10,794 nt of DNA from positions 1 to 10,794 of the forward strand of contig VGDA01000080.1 of assembly GCA_016869915.1 (NCBI GenBank), given 5' to 3'. Numbering within the stretch: the first letter of the stretch is position 1; each line of letters starts with the position of its first letter. Below, in pieces: positions 1 through 6,974 of the stretch. Position numbers and translations under genes: made by a program. The DNA comes from Alphaproteobacteria bacterium. Lineage in GTDB: Bacteria > Pseudomonadota > Alphaproteobacteria > CACIAM-22H2. The notes under the pieces are model-generated. The model was given only the letters and a program-made list of their open reading frames with translations. It ran no database searches and was not told where the DNA came from.

Positions 1-2345
1 CGCGAGGACTCGTGGTCGCCGCGGGCTCGACCGGCAGCATCCCCGCGACCGCCGACCTGCTCGCCGCCGTGGCCGCGCTGCCGCGCGGCGTGCTGCTGCT
101 GCCGGGCCTCGACGCCGCGATGGACGACGAGAGCTGGCAAGCCGCCGGCGAGGATCCCGCGCATCCGCAGCACGGGCTCGCGCGGCTGCTCGCGCGGCTT
201 GGCGTCGCGCGCGGCGCTGTCGCGCCCTGGCCGGGCGCCTCGCCCGCGCATCCGCGCGTCGCGCTGCTGCGCGAGGCGCTGCGGCCCGCCGCGACCACGC
301 CGGCCTGGGCGAGGATGCCCAGGCCCGGGAAGGAGGCCTTCGAGGGGCTGCGCCGCATCGAGGCGCCGACGCGGCAGGAGGAGGCGCTCGCCATCGCGCT
401 GGTACTGCGCGAGGCGGTGGAGACGCCGGGGCGCACCGCGGCGCTGGTGACGCCGGATCGCGTGCTGGCGCGCCGCGTCGCCGCGGAGCTCGCGCGCTGG
501 GGCCTCGGCGTCGACGATTCCGGCGGCTCGGACCTGCTCCTCACGCCGCCGGGCGCCTTCCTGCGCGCGACCGCCGCGCTGGGCGCCGATCCCGGCGCGC
601 CGGTCGAGTTGCTCTCAGCGCTCAAGCACCCCTTCGCCTGCGCGGGGCTGCAGCGTGGCGCGCTGCTCGCCAGCGCGCGCCGGCTGGAGCGCGTCGCGCT
701 GCGCGGCCTGCGCCCCGGCCCCGGCATCGAGGGCCTGCGCAAGGCCGTCGCCGCCACGAAGGCCGCGGACCGCGACGAGATCCTCGCCTTCGTCGACGGC
801 CTCGCGGCGCCGCTCGCCGATTTCGCCGCGGCGATGCAGTCGGGCGCCGTCGCCCCGGCGCGGCTCTGCGCTCTGCATCTCGGCTTCATGGAATGGCTCG
901 CGACGCCGGCCGCGCCGCGCGAGAGCGAGCTCTGGGCCGGCGAGGCCGGAAGCGCGCTGCGCGACGCGATGATGGAGCTGCAGCAGGCGCTGGCGGCGTT
1001 CGAGCCGATCCCCGGCCGCGCCTGGCCGGCGCTGCTCGAGGCGATGCTCGCGGGCCAGGTGGTGCGCGCGCGCTACCCGACCCACCCGCGGCTCTCGATC
1101 TGGGGCCCGCTCGAGGCGCGCCTGCAGGGCGCGGACATCCTCGTCCTCGGCGGCCTCAACGAAGGCAGCTGGCCGCCCGAGCCTCCCGAGGACCCGTGGC
1201 TGTCGCGGCCCATGCGCAAGGCCTTCGGCCTGCCGCCGGCCGAGCGCCGCGTCGGCCTCTCCGCGCATGATTTCGTGCAGGCCGCCTCGGCGCCCGTCGT
1301 GCTCCTGTCGCATAGCCGCAAGGTCGATGGCGCCCCCGTCGCGCCCTCGCGCTGGCTGCAGCGCCTCGACGCCTTCCTCGGCGACCACGAGCCTTGGACG
1401 TCCTGCGTCGACTCGCGCCTGCCGGGATGGGCGCGCGCCCTCGACGCGCCGGAGCGGCCCTCCGCCCCGCCTGCAGCGCCCCGGCCCTGCCCACCGCTCG
1501 CGCTGCGCCCTACGGAGCTGCCGGTCACCGCGGTGGAGACGCTCGTGCGCGATCCCTACGCGGTCCATGCGCGCCGCATCCTGAAGCTCCGCCCGCTCGA
1601 CGACGTCGACGAGGAGCCCTCGGCCGGCGAGCGTGGCACGACGATCCACGACGCGCTGCACGACTTCCTCGCTCCCGGAGGCGCGTTGCCTGCCGATGCG
1701 CTGGAGCGGCTGCTCGGGATCGGGCGCGGGCATTTCGCGCCGCTCATGGATCGCCCGGTCGTGCGCGCCGTCTGGTGGCCGCGCTTCGAGCGGCTGGCAC
1801 GCTGGTTCGTCGACTGGGAGCGCGCGCGCCGCGCGACCGGGACGCGCACGCTCGCGGTCGAGTGCCGCGGCGAGCTGCGCCTGCCCTCGGGCTTCCTGCT
1901 GACCGCGGAGGCGGATCGCATCGACGCGCGGCCGGACGGGACCCTCGGCATCGTCGACTACAAGACGGGGACCGTGCCGAGCTACAGGCAGGTGGAGGTC
2001 GGTTTCTCGCCGCAGCTGCCGCTCGAGGCCGCGATCGCCCTGGCGGGCGGCTTCCCCGGCGTCGCGGCCTTGCCGCCGGGCGAACTCCTCCATGTCCGGC
2101 TCACCGGCGGCGCGACGCCCGGCGAGGCGAAGCCCGTGCGGGCCTGGCGCGGGCCGGGCAAGTCGCCGGAGGAACTGGCGCGCGATGCGCTCGCCGGCCT
2201 CGCTAAGCTTGTCGACGCCTATGCCGATCCGCGCCGGCCCTACCTCGCGCGCCCGCGCGTGCGATGGAAATCCGCCCATGCCGAGTACGACCATCTCGCG
2301 CGCGTCGCCGAATGGTCGGCGCTCGAGAGGGAGGGCGACGCGTGA
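1..2345 (+). CDS. addB: AddB, double-strand break repair nuclease subunit (alpha-type), 5' end outside window
   Basis: This is the C-terminal 780 residues of AddB, the partner of AddA in the helicase-nuclease that unwinds and trims broken DNA ends to load RecA. The reading frame is already open at base 3 without a start codon, and alpha-type AddB proteins are about 1000 residues, so roughly 220-280 N-terminal residues are missing; the GTG at base 12 is not the start. The first visible stretch (AAGSTGSIPATADLL) is typical of alphaproteobacterial AddB. The middle part resembles a degenerate UvrD-like helicase core. A RecB-type PD-(D/E)XK nuclease domain occupies about bases 1510-2340: the acidic residue of ADRID is at 1914-1916, the Asp and Lys of IVDYKTG at 1956-1958 and 1962-1964, and a downstream Gln (PQLPLEA) at 2013. 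I see no cysteine group after the nuclease domain, unlike the iron-sulfur AddB of Bacillus. The stop overlaps the addA start (GTGA), indicating translational coupling. Confidence 0.95.
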   Translation, partial: RGLVVAAGSTGSIPATADLLAAVAALPRGVLLLPGLDAAMDDESWQAAGEDPAHPQHGLARLLARLGVARGAVAPWPGASPAHPRVALLREALRPAATTPAWARMPRPGKEAFEGLRRIEAPTRQEEALAIALVLREAVETPGRTAALVTPDRVLARRVAAELARWGLGVDDSGGSDLLLTPPGAFLRATAALGADPGAPVELLSALKHPFACAGLQRGALLASARRLERVALRGLRPGPGIEGLRKAVAATKAADRDEILAFVDGLAAPLADFAAAMQSGAVAPARLCALHLGFMEWLATPAAPRESELWAGEAGSALRDAMMELQQALAAFEPIPGRAWPALLEAMLAGQVVRARYPTHPRLSIWGPLEARLQGADILVLGGLNEGSWPPEPPEDPWLSRPMRKAFGLPPAERRVGLSAHDFVQAASAPVVLLSHSRKVDGAPVAPSRWLQRLDAFLGDHEPWTSCVDSRLPGWARALDAPERPSAPPAAPRPCPPLALRPTELPVTAVETLVRDPYAVHARRILKLRPLDDVDEEPSAGERGTTIHDALHDFLAPGGALPADALERLLGIGRGHFAPLMDRPVVRAVWWPRFERLARWFVDWERARRATGTRTLAVECRGELRLPSGFLLTAEADRIDARPDGTLGIVDYKTGTVPSYRQVEVGFSPQLPLEAAIALAGGFPGVAALPPGELLHVRLTGGATPGEAKPVRAWRGPGKSPEELARDALAGLAKLVDAYADPRRPYLARPRVRWKSAHAEYDHLARVAEWSALEREGDA
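2326..2335 (+). promoter_or_regulatory. Ribosome binding site of addA
   Basis: AGAGGGAGGG lies at the very end of addB and leaves six bases before the GTG at 2342. This purine-rich Shine-Dalgarno sequence decides the addA start in favour of GTG 2342 over the in-frame ATG at 2264, which would overlap addB by 82 bases. Confidence 0.75.
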
Positions 2346-5300
2346 GCCCGTCGAACCCCCGCGTCGAGGACGCCAAGCTCGCGCAGCGCCAGGCCGCCGA
2401 TCCGGCGGGCTCGGTCTGGGTCGCGGCGAACGCGGGCTCCGGCAAGACGCGCGTCCTCGTCGATCGCGTCGCGCGGTTGCTGCTCTCGGGCGCGCCGCCG
2501 CACGCGATCCTCTGCCTCACCTTCACCAAGGCGGCGGCGGCGGAGATGCGCGCGCGGCTCTCCAGGCGCCTCGGCTCGTGGACGGCGATGGACGACGAGG
2601 CGCTGCGCGCAGACCTCGCCGACCTCGCGGGCGACGGCATCGTGGTCGACGCGGCGCTGGAGGCGCGCGCGCGGCACCTGTTCGCCGCGACGATCGACGC
2701 GCCGGGCGGCATGCGCGTCCAGACGATCCATTCCTTCTGCGAGTCGCTGCTGCGCCGCTTCCCGATCGAGGCGGGCGTCGGCGTCAGCTTCGCGATCGCC
2801 GACGACAACGAGACCGGCGCCCTGCTCGCCGAGGCGCGAGACCGCATGTTCGCCGACGCGGCGCGCGAACCTGCGCTCGGCGCGGCGCTGGCGCGCCTCG
2901 TGCTGCGTGCGGACGCGAAGACGCTGGACGACCTGTTCGAGGCTCTCGCGATCCAGCGCCGGCACCTGCGGCGCCTGCTCGCCGCGCATGGCGGCGAACC
3001 GGAGCGCGCCATCGCCGACCTCGCCGCGCGGCTGGGCGTCGGCGAGACGGAGGACGACGCGTCGATCCTCGACGCGTTCGCCGCGGCCATCCCGGTCGGC
3101 GACATGCAGCGCGCCGCGCAGGCGCTGGCGCAGGGCTCCAGGACGGACGTCGAGCGCGCCGCGACCCTGGCGGGGCTCGGGCACGGCGCCCATGCCGTCG
3201 GCCGCGGGCGCGAATGGCTCGCGATCTTCCTCACCGCGAAGAACGCCGCGATGCGCGCGGACCGGAACCTCGCGACCAAGGCCGCGATCGGCGCGGATCC
3301 TGGCGTCCTCGACCTCATGCGCGCCGAGGCAGCACGCTGCATGGCCGTCGCAGACCACCTGCGCGCGCTCGCCCTGCTGCAGGGCTCGGCGGCGATGATC
3401 CGCCTCGGCGCGCGGCTGGTGGAGCACTACGAGGCCGCGAAGCGCGCGCGCGACGTCCTCGACTACGACGACCTCGTCTTCCGCAGCCAGGCGTTGCTCG
3501 AGAGGGAGGACGCCGCCTGGGTGCGCTTCCGCCTCGATGGCGGCATCGACCACATCCTCGTCGACGAGGCGCAGGACACGAGCGCGGAGCAGTGGCGCAT
3601 CGTCGACTGCCTCGCGGGCGAGTTCTTCGCCGGCGCGGGCGCGCGCGGCGACGCGCCGCGCACGCTCTTCGCGGTCGGCGACGAGAAGCAGTCGATCTTC
3701 AGCTTCCAGGGCGCGGACCGGCAGGCCTTCGGCGCCGCGCAGCTGAGCTTCGAGCGGCTGGCGCGCGAAGCCGGCCGATCCTTCCGCCCGGTCGACCTCG
3801 TCTATTCCTTCCGCTCGACGCCGACCGTGCTGCAGGCCGTCGACATGCTCTTCGCGATGGCGGCCGCGCGCGCCGGGGTCGCGGCGGCGGCGACCAGCCA
3901 TCGCGCGGTCCGCGACGGCGAGCCGGGGCTCGTCGAGCTCTGGCCGCTGGTCGAGCCGCCGCCGGGCGGCGACGACGTCGCGTGGGACGCGCCGCTCGAC
4001 TACGTCTCCGAGGCGTCGCCGCCGGCGCTGCTGGCGCGGCGCATCGCCGCGACGATCCGGGGCTGGATCGACGGTGGCGAGGCGATCTGGCGCGACGGCG
4101 CGGCGGTGCCGATACGCCCGGGCGACGTGATGATCCTCGTGCGCCGGCGCAATGCCTTCTTCGTCGAGATGGTGCGCGCGCTGAAGGCCGCGGGCGTGCC
4201 GGTGGCCGGCGCCGACCGTCTCGTGCTCGCCGACCACGTGGCGATCCAGGACCTCGTGGCGCTGGCGCGCTTCGCGCTGCTGCCGCGCGACGACTACGCG
4301 CTCGCCTGCGTGCTCAAGAGCCCGCTCTGCGGCCTCGACGACGACGACCTGCTGGCGCTCTGCCCCGCGCGCGGGCCCGGCGGGCTGTGGAAGGAACTGC
4401 GCGCGCGCGCGGCCGAGCGCCCGTCCTGGAAGGCGGCCGCCGGCGACCTCGGCGACTGGCTCGCGGCGGCGGATTACGCGCCGCCCTACGAGTTCTTCGC
4501 GCGCGTGCTCGGCCCCGATGGCGGCCGGCGCCGCTTCCTCGCGCGGCTCGGCGCGGAGGCCGCGGACCCGCTCGACGAGTTCCTCGCGCTTGCGCTCGCG
4601 TTCGAGCGCGAGAACACGCCTTCGCTCCAAGGGTTCCTGCGCTGGTTCTCGCGCGGCGGCGCCGAGATCAAGCGCGACATGGAACTCGCGCGCGACGAGG
4701 TGCGCGTGATGACCGTCCACGCGTCGAAGGGGCTGGAGGCGCCCGTCGTCTTCCTGCCGGACACGGTATCGACGCCGGCGGGACGCCACGACCCGAAGCT
4801 GTTCTGGGAGGATGGCGCGACCGGCGCACCGCTGCTGCTCTGGCCGGGCGGCAAGGACAACGACGTCGAGCTCAGCCGGGCCGCGCGCGAGCATGCGCGC
4901 GCGCGGCGCCTCGAGGAGTATCGCCGCTTGCTCTATGTCGCGACCACGCGCGCGCGCGACCGCCTCGTCGTCTGCGGCTGGGTGGACAGGCCGCTGCCGG
5001 CCGAGGAGGGCGTCGAGGACGGCGAGGGCACGTCCCAGGGTCCGGGCGGCGCCGAGAACTGGCACGAACTGCTGCGCGTCGCGCTGTGCGCGCGGCTCGG
5101 CGACGGCGTCGACGAGGTCGACGCGCCCTGGGGCGAGGGCGGCATGGCGTTGCGCATCGGCGCGCCGCCGCCGCGCGCGGCGGTCTCCGCGGCGATCGCG
5201 GACGCGCCGCCTGTCTCTCTTCCGGACTGGGCGCGGCGCCCCGCGCTCGCCGAGCAGCGGCCCTCGAAGCCGCTCTCGCCCTCTTCCATCGGCGCGGCAC

Positions 5301-5830
5301 AGGTTCCCTCCGGCCCGATCTCGGGCGAGGCGGCGCTGGCCGCCCGGCGCGGCTCGCTGCTGCACAGGCTCTTCGAACTGCTGCCGCGCCTCGAGCCTGG
5401 CGCGCGGGACGATGCCGCGCTGCGCCTCGCGCGCCATGCCATGCCCGAGCTGCCCGAGGCGGAGCGCGCCGTCCTTGCGCGCGAGGCGCTGGGCACGATC
5501 GACGCGCATCCCGAATTCTTCGGGCCCGGCAGCCGCGCCGAGGTGCCGGTCGTCGGCCTGGTCGGGACGACGGCGGTGGCGGGGCAGGTCGATCGGCTCG
5601 TGGTCGCGGAGGACGAGGTCCGCATCCTCGACTTCAAGTCGAACCGCCAGCCGCCCGCGCGCCCGGAGGATGCGCCGCAGGCCTATGTCGCGCAGCTCGC
5701 GCTCTATCGCGCGCTGGTGGCGCCGCTCTATCCGGGGCGTCGGGTGCGCTGCATCCTGGTCTGGACCGCCGGGCCGACGATCTCGGAGATCGCGCCAGAG
5801 GCGATGGACGCAGCCCTCGCCGGGCTCTGA
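2342..5830 (+). CDS. addA: AddA, ATP-dependent helicase-nuclease subunit
   Basis: AddA is the UvrD/Rep-like (SF1A) motor and one of the two nucleases of the AddAB recombination complex. The protein is 1162 residues, usual for alphaproteobacterial AddA. Helicase motifs appear in order: Q17 of the Q motif; Walker A ANAGSGKT at 29-36; motif Ia LCLTFTKAAAAEM; Walker B DEAQD at 408-412; motif III GDEKQSIFSFQG starting at 446; YSFRST of motif IV; motif V TVHASKGLE at about 791-799; motif VI YVATTRARD at 865-873. The C-terminal RecB-type nuclease is intact: RGSLLH, then Asp1084 of GQVDRL, Asp1097 and Lys1099 of LDFKSN, and Q1118-x3-Y1122. The GTG start at 2342 overlaps the addB stop and follows a good ribosome binding site. 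AddA should be made together with AddB, in which the second nuclease is also preserved. The fit to the family is full-length and unambiguous. Confidence 0.97.
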   Translation: MSPSNPRVEDAKLAQRQAADPAGSVWVAANAGSGKTRVLVDRVARLLLSGAPPHAILCLTFTKAAAAEMRARLSRRLGSWTAMDDEALRADLADLAGDGIVVDAALEARARHLFAATIDAPGGMRVQTIHSFCESLLRRFPIEAGVGVSFAIADDNETGALLAEARDRMFADAAREPALGAALARLVLRADAKTLDDLFEALAIQRRHLRRLLAAHGGEPERAIADLAARLGVGETEDDASILDAFAAAIPVGDMQRAAQALAQGSRTDVERAATLAGLGHGAHAVGRGREWLAIFLTAKNAAMRADRNLATKAAIGADPGVLDLMRAEAARCMAVADHLRALALLQGSAAMIRLGARLVEHYEAAKRARDVLDYDDLVFRSQALLEREDAAWVRFRLDGGIDHILVDEAQDTSAEQWRIVDCLAGEFFAGAGARGDAPRTLFAVGDEKQSIFSFQGADRQAFGAAQLSFERLAREAGRSFRPVDLVYSFRSTPTVLQAVDMLFAMAAARAGVAAAATSHRAVRDGEPGLVELWPLVEPPPGGDDVAWDAPLDYVSEASPPALLARRIAATIRGWIDGGEAIWRDGAAVPIRPGDVMILVRRRNAFFVEMVRALKAAGVPVAGADRLVLADHVAIQDLVALARFALLPRDDYALACVLKSPLCGLDDDDLLALCPARGPGGLWKELRARAAERPSWKAAAGDLGDWLAAADYAPPYEFFARVLGPDGGRRRFLARLGAEAADPLDEFLALALAFERENTPSLQGFLRWFSRGGAEIKRDMELARDEVRVMTVHASKGLEAPVVFLPDTVSTPAGRHDPKLFWEDGATGAPLLLWPGGKDNDVELSRAAREHARARRLEEYRRLLYVATTRARDRLVVCGWVDRPLPAEEGVEDGEGTSQGPGGAENWHELLRVALCARLGDGVDEVDAPWGEGGMALRIGAPPPRAAVSAAIADAPPVSLPDWARRPALAEQRPSKPLSPSSIGAAQVPSGPISGEAALAARRGSLLHRLFELLPRLEPGARDDAALRLARHAMPELPEAERAVLAREALGTIDAHPEFFGPGSRAEVPVVGLVGTTAVAGQVDRLVVAEDEVRILDFKSNRQPPARPEDAPQAYVAQLALYRALVAPLYPGRRVRCILVWTAGPTISEIAPEAMDAALAGL

Positions 5831-5837
5831 GCGCGCC

Positions 5838-5866
5838 TTGACCCGGCGCGCGGCGGCTCCCTAGAT
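5838..5866 (+). promoter_or_regulatory. Predicted sigma-70 type promoter of trxA
   Basis: TTGACC (5838-5843) and CTAGAT (5861-5866) are separated by exactly 17 bases and sit just after the addA stop. This matches the alphaproteobacterial housekeeping pattern of a TTGAC-type -35 with a CTATAT-like -10. The predicted transcript starts near 5872-5875, about 55-60 bases upstream of trxA. An 18-base alternative using TAGATT is also possible. It implies that trxA can be transcribed independently of addBA. This is pattern recognition, not a scored prediction. Confidence 0.6.
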
Positions 5867-5896
5867 TGCGCCCGCGCGCCCTGCCCCGCGCAATCT
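5863..5896. repeat. Perfect 9-bp inverted repeat across the trxA -10 region and leader
   Basis: AGATTGCGC (5863-5871) is mirrored by GCGCAATCT (5888-5896) with a 16-base GC-rich spacer. The left arm overlaps the predicted -10 element and the right arm lies in the predicted 5' leader, with arm centres 25 bp apart. A further direct copy of the core, GCAATC, follows at 5904-5909. The dyad could be an operator for a repressor. A leader RNA hairpin is less likely, because most of the left arm would lie at or upstream of the transcription start. The regulator is unknown. Confidence 0.5.
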
Positions 5897-5915
5897 TCCC
5901 CCGGCAATCCTCTCC

Positions 5916-5921
5916 GAGGAG
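5916..5921 (+). promoter_or_regulatory. Ribosome binding site of trxA
   Basis: GAGGAG lies nine bases before the ATG at 5931 but only three bases before the ATG at 5925. The spacing and the usual thioredoxin N-terminus (MSATVKV-type) favour the second ATG. Confidence 0.7.
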
Positions 5922-5930
5922 TCGATGCAC

Positions 5931-6254
5931 ATGAGCGCCACCGTCAAGGTCACCGACGCGTCCTTCGAGGCCGATGTCCTCAAGGCCTCGCAGCCCGTCC
6001 TGCTGGATTTCTGGGCGGAGTGGTGCGGCCCCTGCAAGGCGATCGCGCCGACGCTCGACGAACTGGCGAAGGACCTCCAGGGCAAGGTCGTGGTCGCCAA
6101 GATCAACATCGACGAGAACCCCGCGACGCCTAACCGCTACCGCGTCCAGGGGATCCCGACGCTGATGCTGTTCAAGAACGGCCAGGTCGCTGCGACGAAG
6201 GTCGGCAGCGTGCCGAAGAGCAAGCTCTACGAGTGGGTTAACTCGGTCATCTGA
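5931..6254 (+). CDS. trxA: Thioredoxin 1 (TrxA)
   Basis: This is a cytosolic thioredoxin of 107 residues, the size of the classical single-domain protein. It reduces disulfides in ribonucleotide reductase, PAPS or methionine sulfoxide reductases and many other targets, and is itself reduced by thioredoxin reductase. The WCGPC active site has Cys32 and Cys35, the same numbering as in E. coli. Asp26, the buried acid, and the cis-proline Pro76 (GIPT) are present, as is the FKNG loop at 81-84. There is no signal peptide. The start is placed at the second ATG because of ribosome binding site spacing; starting at 5925 would only add Met-His. The gene follows addA after 100 bases with its own promoter candidate and is followed by a strong terminator, so it can form its own transcript. 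Confidence 0.97.
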   Translation: MSATVKVTDASFEADVLKASQPVLLDFWAEWCGPCKAIAPTLDELAKDLQGKVVVAKINIDENPATPNRYRVQGIPTLMLFKNGQVAATKVGSVPKSKLYEWVNSVI

Positions 6255-6278
6255 CCGGCGCGTACCGCGCATCGACCA

Positions 6279-6309
6279 GGCCCCGCCGGCGCCCGCCGGC
6301 GGGGCCTTT
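6279..6309 (+). terminator. Intrinsic terminator after trxA, between convergent units
   Basis: A perfect 12-bp stem (GGCCCCGCCGGC at 6279-6290 with GCCGGCGGGGCC at 6295-6306) closes a GCCC loop and is followed by TTTCCGTTT. It starts 24 bases after the trxA stop. The T-rich side is on the + strand, so it is oriented for trxA. Read on the - strand it lies eight bases past the stop of the phosphatidyltransferase gene but has no T-run there, so it may only impede transcription from that side. Confidence 0.85.
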
Positions 6310-6314
6310 CCGTT

Positions 6315-6950
6315 TCAGGGAGCCTTCCCGTTCCGGCCCGCCGGCCCGCCGAGCATGCTCCAGCCCGCGGCGATGCGGCTCGCGGTGGTGATGGCGCAAA
6401 GCGCCGCGAAACCGAGCGCCCACCACGCGAAGAGGCCGGGCCAGAGGCACATCGCCGCGAAGCAGGCGAGGGTCTCGCCCGCTTCCGTCAACCCGCCGAG
6501 ATGGAAGAAGCCCTTGGCGGGCGCGCGGCCAACGTCGATGCCGCGCCGCTCGGCGAGGATCGCGAAGGCGAGGAAGCTCGAGCCCGTCCCCACGAAGGAT
6601 GCGAGCAGGATCGCCGCGGCAAGCGCGTTCGCCGCGGGGTCGGCGATGGCGAAGCCCAGCGGCACGCTGGCGTAGAACAGGAAGTCGAGGACGATGTCGA
6701 GGAAGGCGCCGCGGTCGGTCGGCGTGGTCAGCCGCGCCACCGCGCCGTCGAGGCCGTCGAGGAGCCTGCTCGCGAGCACGAGCGCCAGGCCGGCGAGCGG
6801 ATGGCCAAGCGCGATCGCCGCGGCGCCCGACATGCCCGCCGCGAAGCCGGCGAACGTCACCGCGTCGGCGCCGACGCCGCGGGCGGCGAGAGGCCGCGCG
6901 AGGGCGCGCAGCACCGGGGCGAGAAGGCGCGTCGCGGCGCGGTCGATCAT
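6315..6950 (-). CDS. CDP-alcohol phosphatidyltransferase family membrane protein
   Basis: The protein has 211 residues and belongs to the CDP-alcohol phosphatidyltransferase family, integral membrane enzymes that move a phosphatidyl (or similar) group from a CDP-linked donor to an alcohol. The signature is visible: Asp65, Asp68-Gly69, Ala72-Arg73, Gly81, Asp85, Asp89. All four metal-binding aspartates are there. The spacer between AR and G is seven residues, where the textbook motif has eight. Hydrophobic segments at about 30-49, 52-64, 84-105, 108-130, 155-175 and 178-195 suit the six-helix fold. The substrate cannot be told: it could be a phosphatidylglycerophosphate synthase relative, but it matches my memory of an uncharacterised alphaproteobacterial COG0558 subgroup better than PgsA or Pcs. 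It is the last gene of the - strand unit, 24 bases after the flavin reductase-like gene. The ATG directly follows GGAAAGG, a close spacing that leaves the start slightly uncertain. Confidence 0.85.
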   Translation of the reverse strand: MIDRAATRLLAPVLRALARPLAARGVGADAVTFAGFAAGMSGAAAIALGHPLAGLALVLASRLLDGLDGAVARLTTPTDRGAFLDIVLDFLFYASVPLGFAIADPAANALAAAILLASFVGTGSSFLAFAILAERRGIDVGRAPAKGFFHLGGLTEAGETLACFAAMCLWPGLFAWWALGFAALCAITTASRIAAGWSMLGGPAGRNGKAP

Positions 6951-6974
6951 CCTTTCCGCGGCCCCGGCCCGTGT

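Noticed and set aside
2264..2341. ATG at 2264 as the addA start
   Set aside because: It would overlap addB by 82 bases and add an Arg-rich stretch without family similarity; GTG 2342 has a good ribosome binding site and the usual stop/start overlap.
2240..5509. A 1089-codon open frame antisense to addA, and a 559-codon one antisense to addB (615-2294)
   Set aside because: Their composition is almost only Arg, Ala, Gly, Asp, Val and Leu, as expected from reading GC-rich codons in the wrong frame; they lie fully over genes with complete family motifs.
2092..5841. A 1249-codon + strand frame overlapping addB and addA
   Set aside because: It is an Arg/Ala/Gly-rich out-of-frame shadow of addA with no recognisable domain.
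5919..5923. GAGTC (a GANTC methylation site of the CcrM type) in the trxA ribosome binding site
   Set aside because: Several GANTC sites occur by chance in the window, mostly inside genes, and this one lies downstream of the promoter, so cell-cycle control is not supported.
6951..6974. Possible separate promoter before the phosphatidyltransferase gene
   Set aside because: The 24-base gap contains only GC-rich sequence and no recognisable -35/-10 pair.
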